5,427 nt of DNA from Burkholderiales bacterium (GTDB lineage Bacteria; Pseudomonadota; Gammaproteobacteria; Burkholderiales; SG8-39): NCBI GenBank assembly GCA_919902965.1, contig CAKKSJ010000360.1, forward strand, positions 18,632 to 24,058, read 5' to 3'. The notes beneath the pieces were generated by a model. The model searched no databases. It worked only from the letters and a program-made list of their open reading frames with translations, and had not been told where the DNA came from. Of this stretch, positions 1 through 5,427 are shown piece by piece. Numbering within the stretch: position 1 is the stretch's first letter; each line of letters opens with the position of its first letter. Position numbers and translations under genes: made by a program.

Positions 1-2039
1 ATCGCCTCGCCCTTGAGGCCTTGCGGATAGCCGCTGCCGTCCGCGCGCTCATGATGTTGCAACGCGACCTCGGCAACCGGCCAGGGAAACTGCACGTCCT
101 TCAGCACCTCGTAGCTCGCCTGCGCGTGCCCCTGGATCAACTGGAACTGGGTCGGGCTGAGCTTGCCGGGCTTGGACAGGATCTCTGCGGGTATGGTGAT
201 CTTGCCGACATCGTGCAGATAACCCGCAACGCGCAGTCCCTCCTGCCGGTGCGCGTCCAAGCCGAGTTCAGCGCCGATCGCGACCGCAATCTCCGCCACT
301 TTGCGTTGGTGGCCGGCGGTGTAAGGATCGCGCATTTCGCCCAGAGTCGTCGCCACCTGCACCGTGCTCATGAAGGCGGTTTCGAGTTGCGCGACGTAAT
401 TTTGAATTTTCTCTTCGGCGCGCTTTTTTTCGGAGATGTCCTGCATCAAGCCGATGACCGCCGGCCGGCCCTGGTAGATCGCGCGCGAGCTGTGCACACC
501 GACTTCGATCACGGCGCCGTCCTTATGCTCCAGGGAAAATTCGTAAGCTGTACGCGGGACCTCGCCTTCGATGCGTTCGCGCATACTCTGCGCGACCCGG
601 TCGCGGTCCTTCTCAGCAACCAGCGACAACGCGTCGCGACCGATCAAAGCTTCAGCGCTGTCGCAGCCGGTGATTTCGACCATGCGCGGATTGACGTAGG
701 TAAACTTGCCGTCCTGGATAATGTATATGCCCGTGATCGATTGCTCGATCAGGCTGCGAAAGCGCCCTTCGCTATCGCGCAGCGCGTCTGAGGTCGCCTT
801 GCTTTCGGTAACGTCGCGCGCCATGCCGCGCACGATGGGCGCGCCTACTGCCTCGCTGCGCATGGTGTTGTCGTATTCCCACCAACGCATTTCGCCCCCC
901 GCGGTACGCACGCGCATCAGACCACGAGCCGAGCCCTTCGCCAGAATCTCGGCGAGGTAGGCGGCGAAACCATTCCGCCCGCCTGACGCGAGCAGTTCGG
1001 CCAGATTCTTGCCGAGCAGCGCTTCGCGCGGATACCCGCTTACCCGCGACACCGCCGCATTCACCGACAGCAGACGACCTTCCAGATCGTGGGTACAGAT
1101 CAGGTCTCGGCTGTTTTCGACCAGGTCGCGGTAACGGTCCTCGCTCGCGCGCAATGCCTCCTCGGTGCGCTTGCGCTCGGTGATGTCGGTGCCGACGCCG
1201 CAGTAGCCGGCGAATGCGCCGGAGGCGTCGAACAGCGGATCGCCGCTGATCGAAATAAAGCGCTCGCTGCCGTCGGTGCCCGTACGCGAAATCACGAAAT
1301 CGCGAAACGGCAGGTGCGCATCGAGCATCGCCCGGTGCGCCGCCCAGCCGGCCTCATCCGGTGAAAGATAGGGTATCTCCCAGCGGCGCTCGCCGATTTG
1401 CGCACCGCGTTCGAACACCGACACCGCGCTGGTCTTCTTTGCAGCCGATGTGCGCTGAATCAAGCGGTGTTCGGCATCGCTCTCCCAGTAAAAATCGGAG
1501 GACATTTCGGTCAGGCTGCGAAAGCGCGTCTCGCTCTCCTGCAACTTGCGCTTGGCCGCCTCGAGCTGCGCCATCTTGTCCTCGAGCTTGCGCGCAAGCG
1601 CCGACTCGTGCAGTGCATGGGAAGCCAGCTCGTTCAGCGGCGCGGCTGGCGCGGGCGCGGCGCGCCCGGCCCACTGTCGCAACACTGCGTCCAGTTCCGC
1701 GAGAAACGCCTTCGCCTCCAGCGGCTTGATTAAATAGCGCACCGCCCCCAGCGCCGCGCCGTATTGCTGGTCATCCGGTCGCACATAGGTGGCGGAGTAG
1801 AAAACGAATGGAATCGTCTTGAGCGCCGCATCCTGCATCCAGGCGCGGCACAGCGCAAAGCCGTCCATGTTCGGCATCAGCGCGTCGGAGACGATGACAT
1901 CGGGCCGGTCGCGCCGCGCGCTCTCCAGCGCCTCCAGGCCATCGCCCGCGGCGCTTACCCGGTAGCCGTTGACCTCGAGCAGGAGCTTGAGCAGATTGCG
2001 GTTCTCCGCGTGGTCTTCGACGATTAAAACGTGTGACAT
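1..2039 (-). CDS. Response regulator REC-PAS-PAS-PAS-HD-GYP, predicted c-di-GMP phosphodiesterase (3' end outside window)
   Basis: Reading from ATG at 2039 gives an open frame of 679 codons that runs off the left edge without a stop. The receiver domain (about 1-122) has acidic E8/D9, phosphoacceptor D52 in SDALMP, S82, switch aromatic Y102 and K105. An Ala/Pro-rich linker and a coiled coil (about 145-175) follow. Then come three PAS domains, about 170-290, 296-412 and 418-537, ending in the PAC-type motifs DITERKR, DVTESK and DISEKKR. The HD-GYP domain starts near 548 and shows T574/H577, H609-D610 in LHDVGK, H638, and HHERADGSGYP (H662, H663, E664, G670-P672), so the metal-binding residues look intact. 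About 50 or more C-terminal residues should lie outside the window. HD-GYP proteins of this kind hydrolyse cyclic di-GMP in the cytoplasm; activity here is inferred from motifs. The start is fixed by an AGGGAG Shine-Dalgarno and by alignment with the upstream paralogue. No transmembrane segment is seen, so the PAS domains probably sense cytosolic ligands or redox state. Confidence 0.93.
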   Translation of the reverse strand, partial: MSHVLIVEDHAENRNLLKLLLEVNGYRVSAAGDGLEALESARRDRPDVIVSDALMPNMDGFALCRAWMQDAALKTIPFVFYSATYVRPDDQQYGAALGAVRYLIKPLEAKAFLAELDAVLRQWAGRAAPAPAAPLNELASHALHESALARKLEDKMAQLEAAKRKLQESETRFRSLTEMSSDFYWESDAEHRLIQRTSAAKKTSAVSVFERGAQIGERRWEIPYLSPDEAGWAAHRAMLDAHLPFRDFVISRTGTDGSERFISISGDPLFDASGAFAGYCGVGTDITERKRTEEALRASEDRYRDLVENSRDLICTHDLEGRLLSVNAAVSRVSGYPREALLGKNLAELLASGGRNGFAAYLAEILAKGSARGLMRVRTAGGEMRWWEYDNTMRSEAVGAPIVRGMARDVTESKATSDALRDSEGRFRSLIEQSITGIYIIQDGKFTYVNPRMVEITGCDSAEALIGRDALSLVAEKDRDRVAQSMRERIEGEVPRTAYEFSLEHKDGAVIEVGVHSSRAIYQGRPAVIGLMQDISEKKRAEEKIQNYVAQLETAFMSTVQVATTLGEMRDPYTAGHQRKVAEIAVAIGAELGLDAHRQEGLRVAGYLHDVGKITIPAEILSKPGKLSPTQFQLIQGHAQASYEVLKDVQFPWPVAEVALQHHERADGSGYPQGLKGEA
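1518..2039 (-). repeat. Direct repeat copy 1: REC-linker-coiled coil module of the HD-GYP gene
   Basis: These 522 bases encode residues 1-174 and align without gaps to the module at 2616-3137. About 76 percent of residues are identical by hand count, and the DNA has exactly shared stretches, for example around the ARKLEDKM segment near 1575-1595. Most changes are conservative or in the linker, which suggests an old duplication kept under selection. Confidence 0.85.
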
Positions 2040-2252
2040 CGGACTCCCTGTCTTCATGCTTCGCGCTCGCAATTCAGCCGGCGCCGAGTGCTGCAATTCA
2101 ATTTCTTTCCTGGCGACAAGTGAATGCTTGGCCGGATGCGGACTTGCAAGATAACAGACTTGCGCCCCATACCGGCAGCAAAACAGGTTCTCGTCCGTAT
2201 GGACCAAGTCGCGCCGAACCGCGCTCGACCCTTACTAGCGGTGCAGGTGCGC
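2040..2252 (-). other. 213-bp gap between the two receiver genes
   Basis: No credible gene is seen here. The gap is too short to hold the missing output domain of the upstream REC-PAS gene, and I recognise no HD-GYP or GGDEF motif in its minus-strand frames. It has an 8-bp direct repeat (GCAATTCA at 2069-2076 and 2093-2100), a 7-bp direct repeat (GACTTGC at 2141-2147 and 2157-2163) and the palindrome CTTGCAAG (2143-2150). An imperfect hairpin at 2208-2229 (GTCG/CGAC ends, inner GCG pairing) lies 24-45 bases past the upstream stop but has no following U-run, so it is not a clear intrinsic terminator. The length would allow a separate promoter for the HD-GYP gene, but I could not identify convincing -35/-10 boxes. 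Confidence 0.4.
2044..2049 (-). promoter_or_regulatory. Ribosome binding site of the HD-GYP regulator
   Basis: On the minus strand AGGGAG lies 4 bases before the ATG at 2039. It is a good Shine-Dalgarno match and supports this start, which also matches the N-terminus of the paralogue. Confidence 0.7.
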
Positions 2253-3137
2253 CTAAGCGCCGATCGATCCGAGTTCGGCCTGCTTGCGCCGGCTGATGTC
2301 GCGCCAGGTGGCGACGATGCGTGCTTCGTTGTCGGTGCCGCGCACGATCGTTGCAGAAACTGAGCAGGGAACAATGGACCCGTCACGGTTCCTGAACGAA
2401 ACGTCCATGTCGATCGCGCGGCCACGCTGCTTGACGGCTTCCCAGATGGCGTTCCCCTGAACAGGATCCGCATACAAGGCGGTCACCGCGGTGCCGATGA
2501 GATTTTCACTTTTGAATTGCCCTTTGGACAGCACCGCGATCTGGGCGCCGATCTCCAGTATGGTTCCATCCAGGCTCGCCTCGATATAGACGTCCTGCAG
2601 GCTGTCGTACACGCGCCGGTATTTCGCCTCGCTCTCGCGCAGCCTGCGGTTTGCCGCCTCCAACTGCAGCATTTTGTCCTCGAGCTTGCGCGCCAGCGCG
2701 AGCTCGTGCATGGCGCGGGCAGTGGCGTCGTCCAGCGGCGCGGCCGGGGCGGGCGCGGGTCGGCCGGCCCACTGCTGCAATACCGCGCCCAGTTCCGCGA
2801 GAAACACTTTCGCTTCCTGTGGTTTGATCATATAGCGCACTGCGCCCAGCGCCAGGGCGAATTGTTCGTCTTCGGGGCGGACATAGGTGGCGGAGTAGAA
2901 AATGAACGGGATGGCCCTGAGCGCCGTATCCTGCATCCACGCGCCGCATAGCGCGAAGCCGTCCATTTTCGGCATCAGCACGTCGGAAACGATGACATCG
3001 GGCGGAACGCGCCGCGCCGCGGCCAGCGCCTCCAACCCGTCGCCCGCAGCGGTCACGCGATAGCCGTTGACTTCGAGCAACATCTTGAGGAGATTGCGGT
3101 TCTCCTCGTGGTCCTCGACGATGAGCACATGGTCCAT
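2253..3137 (-). CDS. Response regulator with REC, coiled coil and one PAS domain, no output domain
   Basis: This encodes 294 residues ending in TAG. The receiver (about 1-122) has E8/D9, phosphoacceptor D52 in SDVLMPKMDGF, S82, Y102 and K105, so it looks phosphorylatable. An Ala/Pro linker (125-135) leads into a coiled coil (about 145-175). One PAS domain (about 172-288) ends in the PAC-like WRDISRRKQ, and the protein stops about 10 residues later, where a kinase, GGDEF or HD-GYP module would usually begin. Residues 1-174 match the downstream HD-GYP regulator without gaps (about 133/174 identical by hand); the PAS part does not. The frame is open upstream to an ATG at 3197, but paralogue alignment puts the start at 3137, where the ribosome site is weak (GTAGG about 7 bases upstream). 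It may be a stand-alone adaptor, phosphate sink or competitor, or a shortened copy of a longer regulator. The receiver-PAS layout is secure; the function is not. Confidence 0.9.
   Translation of the reverse strand: MDHVLIVEDHEENRNLLKMLLEVNGYRVTAAGDGLEALAAARRVPPDVIVSDVLMPKMDGFALCGAWMQDTALRAIPFIFYSATYVRPEDEQFALALGAVRYMIKPQEAKVFLAELGAVLQQWAGRPAPAPAAPLDDATARAMHELALARKLEDKMLQLEAANRRLRESEAKYRRVYDSLQDVYIEASLDGTILEIGAQIAVLSKGQFKSENLIGTAVTALYADPVQGNAIWEAVKQRGRAIDMDVSFRNRDGSIVPCSVSATIVRGTDNEARIVATWRDISRRKQAELGSIGA
2616..3137 (-). repeat. Direct repeat copy 2: REC-linker-coiled coil module of the REC-PAS gene
   Basis: This is the partner of 1518-2039, in the same orientation with start codons 1098 bp apart. 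Similarity begins at the start codon and ends sharply near residue 174 (ESEAKYR here, ESETRFR in the other copy), at the junction of coiled coil and PAS domain. Confidence 0.85.
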
Positions 3138-3353
3138 TAAACGCCTACCGGCAAGAACTTCGACGCGCATGCCAGCGAAACCGGGGCGGCCGGACATCCG
3201 GACAAATCCCTCAAGTGTTTCGGGTCGGCATGTCGTCCCACAGCGCGCATCGCGGAATTCTCCCTCAGACCGGCATCAGACCAGTCTGTCGAACTATTGA
3301 CAGGGAATTGTTGAAACTCCGGCGTGCCTCGCCCGGCTGCGATTCTGCCGGAC

Positions 3354-3375
3354 TCAGCGCTTTGTGGTGCGCTGA
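3354..3375. other. Stem-loop in the leader of the REC-PAS gene
   Basis: TCAGCGC (3354-3360) and GCGCTGA (3369-3375) form a perfect 7-bp GC-rich stem with an 8-base loop. No U-run follows on either strand, so it is not an intrinsic terminator. It could be a leader RNA structure or a protein-binding site. Confidence 0.35.
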
Positions 3376-3377
3376 TG

Positions 3378-3387
3378 TAAGTACTTA
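3378..3387. promoter_or_regulatory. Perfect 10-bp palindrome, possible operator
   Basis: TAAGTACTTA sits in the AT-rich part of the gap, about 240 bp before the REC-PAS start. Its symmetry and AT-rich setting fit a dimeric regulator site near a promoter. A 10-bp palindrome can occur by chance, and no regulator is identified. Confidence 0.25.
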
Positions 3388-3456
3388 ACAATAAACAACA
3401 AAATATCGCGTCCCGGCGTGGCTAAAATCCCTGTTTAGCTAGTTACGCAATTTTCG

Positions 3457-3494
3457 TGCCGTATCTGATGACGGCATACGGCTGGTGGCACCAG
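3457..3494 (-). other. Inverted repeats just past the hydrolase stop codon
   Basis: CTGGTG-G-CACCAG (3482-3494) starts 7 bases past the hydrolase stop. Next to it are two competing stems: GCCGTAT/ATACGGC (3458-3464 and 3476-3482, 7 bp, 11-base loop) and TGCCGT/ACGGCA (3457-3462 and 3471-3476, 6 bp, 8-base loop). The position fits a 3' transcript structure, either a weak terminator or an exonuclease block. The minus-strand sequence beyond the stem begins CACGAAAATT and has no U-run, so intrinsic termination is doubtful. Confidence 0.35.
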
Positions 3495-3501
3495 GGGGGA
3501 C

Positions 3502-4446
3502 TCAGGAAAGAAAGTCTTTTAGCGCCGTCAGCGTTGCGCCAGGATCTTCTTCCTGCGGCACATGACCGAGGCGCTCGAACAGGATCAGGCGGCTGCCGGC
3601 GATAGCGCGATTGAACCTCACCGCATCACCAGGCGGAAGCAGCCGGTCGCGCCCGCCCCACAAGATCAAGGTCGGAACTTTCAGCGCGGGAATGCGCTCC
3701 GGATGGATACCGGCCGGGGCTTGCGCGAATCGCTGCACCAGCGCCCTGCGGTTGCCTGCGCGCAAAGTGAGTTCGAAGTAGCGTTCCACCAGTTCCGGCG
3801 TAACCTTGCCCGGATCGCCGTAGACGTTGCGCACGCTCGCTTCGATCAAGCGGCGCGGCAGCGTGTACTCCATGAGATTATTCAGCAGCGGAATTCGGGC
3901 GATACGAAATCCGAGCGGCACGGACAGCGGCTGGAACGGGTAGCCGGCTGCATCGACCAAAACGAGTTTGTCCACGCGCCCCGGATAGGCCAGCGCCGTT
4001 TCCCACGCCACCTGCCCGCCGAAGGAATTGCCGCCAAGCACGCAGCGCGACACCCCGAGCTGATCCAGCATGGCGGCGACAAAGCGCACATAACGCTCGA
4101 TGCGGTAGTCGGCGTCCGGCGCTGGCCCGGTCAGGCCTATGCCGGGAAGATCGAAGCGGATGACGCGCCGGGTTTGCGCAAGCTCCCGCGCCCAGCCTTC
4201 CCAGGTGTGCAGGCTGGACGAGGTGCCGTGCAACAGGATGATGGGAAGCGGATCGCTGCGCGGGCCTTCGTCGCGCAGATGGACATCCATGCCCTGTACC
4301 CGGACGAAAGTGGAAGGCGGCTGCGCCCAACGCGCCGTAAGCGCGGACAGCGGACGGTCCGGCTCCCAGGTCGCCGCCACGGCCGCGACGATCAGCAGCA
4401 CCAGAGCCGATACGATCGCAGCGAGGATTTTCGCAACGGTTTTCAT
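3502..4446 (-). CDS. Membrane-anchored alpha/beta hydrolase
   Basis: This encodes 314 residues ending in TGA, a full-length alpha/beta-hydrolase fold enzyme. K3 and K6 followed by a hydrophobic stretch (about 7-26) look like an uncleaved signal anchor, placing the catalytic domain outside the inner membrane (inference). The fold is marked by the oxyanion motif LLHGTSSSLHTW (H73-G74), the FDLPGIGLT strand-turn (98-106), the nucleophile elbow GGNSFGG with S141, the acid D267 in LILWGGRD and H295 in LGHVPQEEDP, giving an intact Ser-Asp-His triad. A cap region spans about 170-250. The family includes esterases, epoxide hydrolases, haloperoxidase-like enzymes and C-C bond hydrolases, so the substrate cannot be named. 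No Shine-Dalgarno is visible before the ATG at 4446; I kept this start because it gives a complete membrane anchor and no better upstream start is seen. It lies 47 bp downstream of the NIPSNAP gene on the same strand, so the two may share a transcript. Confidence 0.92.
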   Translation of the reverse strand: MKTVAKILAAIVSALVLLIVAAVAATWEPDRPLSALTARWAQPPSTFVRVQGMDVHLRDEGPRSDPLPIILLHGTSSSLHTWEGWARELAQTRRVIRFDLPGIGLTGPAPDADYRIERYVRFVAAMLDQLGVSRCVLGGNSFGGQVAWETALAYPGRVDKLVLVDAAGYPFQPLSVPLGFRIARIPLLNNLMEYTLPRRLIEASVRNVYGDPGKVTPELVERYFELTLRAGNRRALVQRFAQAPAGIHPERIPALKVPTLILWGGRDRLLPPGDAVRFNRAIAGSRLILFERLGHVPQEEDPGATLTALKDFLS

Positions 4447-4493
4447 AGATGAAAATGTTTAGCTCGTGCGGAACAGCAATCGATACAGCGTAG

Positions 4494-4820
4494 CTATTTG
4501 ATTTTCGAATAGGCCGTGGGCGCGAGCATATAGTTCTCGAGGTGTTGCACGATCGCGCCCTGCGCCTCCGTCTTGGCGCGCGCGGCGAGCCACTCGGGAT
4601 CGCTGGCAAACGCATTCCAGATGCGCTCGCGCTCGGCGAGGCTGTCCCATTCGAGCAGGTAATACAGCGCCTGGTTGGACGGACCGATCAAGACGGTCCA
4701 GAAACCCACCTGGCGGATGCCATGCTTCTCCCAGATCTTGAGCGTGATGTTGGCGAAGCGGCTGTTGAGGTCACCGAGTTTACCCGGCACGCAATGGTAG
4801 ATACGCAGTTCGTGGATCAT
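4494..4820 (-). CDS. NIPSNAP family protein
   Basis: This encodes 108 residues ending in TAG, a typical length for a single NIPSNAP domain of the ferredoxin-like dimeric alpha-beta barrel fold. The N-terminus MIHELRIYHCVPGKLGDLNSRF is the characteristic opening, followed by KHGIRQVGFWTVLIGPSNQ (about 33-51), YYLLEWDSLAERERIW (about 53-68) and a C-terminal segment near 85-100. These match the known pattern of a first strand, a PGK-like turn, a long helix, a GFW strand and an L-x-W-x-S-x-x-E-R segment. The function of bacterial members is mostly unknown; some dimeric alpha-beta barrel relatives act as monooxygenases or isomerases on small molecules. The start at 4820 fits the family, with a modest GTGAG ribosome site about 6 bases upstream. 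There is no signal peptide, so it is probably cytoplasmic. It may form a two-gene unit with the downstream hydrolase. Confidence 0.92.
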   Translation of the reverse strand: MIHELRIYHCVPGKLGDLNSRFANITLKIWEKHGIRQVGFWTVLIGPSNQALYYLLEWDSLAERERIWNAFASDPEWLAARAKTEAQGAIVQHLENYMLAPTAYSKIK

Positions 4821-4952
4821 GCTTGCTCACTTTGGACGGTGGTTGTAAATGAGGCAGGCCGCAAGCGCATCGCGTGCAGCCGCACCAGTTGAAGTATCGT
4901 CGACGCCGCCAGCGGGGTCAAACTTTCGCTATCGATCTCGACGCGAATAAGC

Positions 4953-5427
4953 CTAAGACCAGAGGCTGCGCAGCTTCCCGGCGACGTCGACGCCGGGCCT
5001 GCCGCCTGCCGGGAGGTGTTCGGCGTCTGCCTCTCCCCAGCTCAGCGGAGCAAGGCAGGCCATCATTTCGCGCGTAAGAAAACGGCTTTTCGCGCCATAA
5101 ACATGTCGGTCGCCGCTGCGCGATTGCTGCGTAAGGTAGTACTTGAGCGGCGCGATCAGGTGCAGCTCGGTTTTCGCGCGCGTCATCGCCACGTAGAGCA
5201 GGCGCCGCTCCTCCTCGATTAATTCCGGCCGGCCGGCCGAAAACTCGGAGGGGAAATTGCCGTCGGCCAGATTGAGCAAATACACCGAGTCCCATTCCTG
5301 CCCTTTTGCAGAGTGGATGGTGGAAAGTATCAGGTAATCCTCGTCGAGCAGTGGCGTGCCGGCGAGATCACCCGAGGCCTGCGCCGGATCGAGCGCGAGC
5401 TCGGACAGGAAGCGCTCGCGCGTGCCG
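4953..5427 (-). CDS. UvrD/Rep/PcrA-like superfamily I DNA helicase, C-terminal part (5' end outside window)
   Basis: 157 residues are visible before TAG at 4953; the N-terminal majority, including Walker A and B, is beyond the right edge (relatives are about 650-750 residues). The visible part starts in the 2A/2B region. It contains STIHSAKGQEWDSV (complement of about 5290-5332), which matches the SF1 motif with the conserved H-x-A-K-G-x-E-W core, then LADGNFPSEF, and motif VI as EEERRLLYVAMTRAK with the arginine-finger region. The following LHLIAPLKYY and GDRHVYGAKSRFLT are typical of the proteobacterial UvrD-like helicases I have in mind. The tail is Gly/Ala-rich and ends KLRSLWS. Such enzymes unwind DNA 3' to 5' using ATP in repair or replication restart; the exact subfamily cannot be fixed from the C-terminus. 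A GTG at 5285 could pass for a start, but homology clearly continues upstream of it. Confidence 0.93.
   Translation of the reverse strand, partial: GTRERFLSELALDPAQASGDLAGTPLLDEDYLILSTIHSAKGQEWDSVYLLNLADGNFPSEFSAGRPELIEEERRLLYVAMTRAKTELHLIAPLKYYLTQQSRSGDRHVYGAKSRFLTREMMACLAPLSWGEADAEHLPAGGRPGVDVAGKLRSLWS

Larger units (their letters stand above)
3138..3501 (-). other. 364-bp intergenic region upstream of the REC-PAS gene
   Basis: No convincing gene is seen. It should hold the end of the hydrolase transcript and the promoter and leader of the REC-PAS gene. An AT-rich segment (about 3375-3450) contrasts with the GC-rich surroundings. Within or next to it are the perfect palindrome TAAGTACTTA (3378-3387) and a 7-bp stem with 8-base loop, TCAGCGC/GCGCTGA (3354-3360 and 3369-3375). 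Nearer the gene are CAGAC-CA-GTCTG (3277-3288) and CTGTC/GACAG (3286-3290 and 3299-3303). A weak minus-strand sigma-70-like pair, TTTTAG and TATTTT with 16 bases between, lies near 3405-3435, but the match is poor. Confidence 0.5.

Noticed and set aside
21..791. 256-codon plus-strand ORF opposite the HD-GYP/PAS region
   Set aside because: It is antisense to clear PAS and HD-GYP motifs and shows no domain signature of its own.
2208..2229. Hairpin after the REC-PAS stop as an intrinsic terminator
   Set aside because: The stem is bulged and no U-run follows on the minus strand.
3138..3197. 20-residue N-terminal extension of the REC-PAS protein from an ATG at 3197
   Set aside because: The paralogue begins exactly at the residue equivalent to the ATG at 3137, and receiver domains normally start within a few residues of the first strand (HVLIVED).
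3137..3391. 84-codon minus-strand ORF with TTG start, whose TAA overlaps the REC-PAS ATG (TAATG)
   Set aside because: The overlap looks like translational coupling, but the start is a rare TTG without a clear ribosome site and the translation resembles no known protein. It probably reflects non-coding leader sequence.
3562..4452. 296-codon plus-strand ORF opposite the hydrolase
   Set aside because: It is fully antisense to a hydrolase with an intact catalytic triad, its translation is rich in Arg, Gln and Ala with no recognisable motif, and long antisense frames are expected in GC-rich DNA.
4953..5285. A stand-alone 110-residue gene starting at the GTG at 5285
   Set aside because: The helicase motif STIHSAKGQEW continues in frame upstream of this GTG to the window edge, so it is an internal codon of a longer helicase.
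1..5427. Mobile element, CRISPR array, tRNA or phage signatures
   Set aside because: No transposase or integrase motif, regularly spaced repeat or tRNA-like sequence was seen, and base composition is even except for the short AT-rich gap near 3375-3450.

Overview
The window is GC-rich (about 60 percent or a little more by eye) and reads as proteobacterial chromosome, most likely a betaproteobacterium or a close relative. This rests on GC-ending codons, a UvrD-like helicase C-terminus of proteobacterial type and a REC-PAS-HD-GYP regulator. It is an inference, because no taxonomic marker gene is present. All five genes lie on the minus strand and are transcribed from the right edge towards the left edge. 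The many long plus-strand ORFs are GC-rich antisense shadows.

In transcription order (right to left): (1) 5427-4953, the C-terminal end of a superfamily I DNA helicase of the UvrD/Rep/PcrA type, cut by the right edge. (2) 4820-4494, a 108-residue NIPSNAP-family protein. (3) 4446-3502, a 314-residue membrane-anchored alpha/beta hydrolase, 47 bp after gene 2 and possibly co-transcribed with it. (4) A 364-bp gap (3138-3501) with several short inverted repeats and an AT-rich segment, probably holding the promoter of the next unit. (5) 3137-2253, a 294-residue REC-coiled coil-PAS protein with no output domain. (6) A 213-bp gap, then 2039 to beyond position 1, a REC-coiled coil-PAS-PAS-PAS-HD-GYP regulator, cut by the left edge just after its HHE...GYP motif.

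The most notable feature is the pair of signalling genes. Their first 174 residues align without a gap at about 76 percent identity (133/174, counted by hand), and then similarity stops abruptly at the start of the first PAS domain. This is a partial tandem duplication followed by divergence, or a REC-linker module joined to two different C-termini. The long protein is predicted to be a phosphorylation-controlled cyclic-di-GMP phosphodiesterase. The short one keeps an intact receiver and a sensor domain but has no visible effector, so it may act as a partner, competitor or phosphate sink for the long one (inference). No histidine kinase is visible in the window.

The rest looks like ordinary housekeeping or accessory content. 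I see no rRNA or tRNA gene, CRISPR array, insertion sequence or phage gene.
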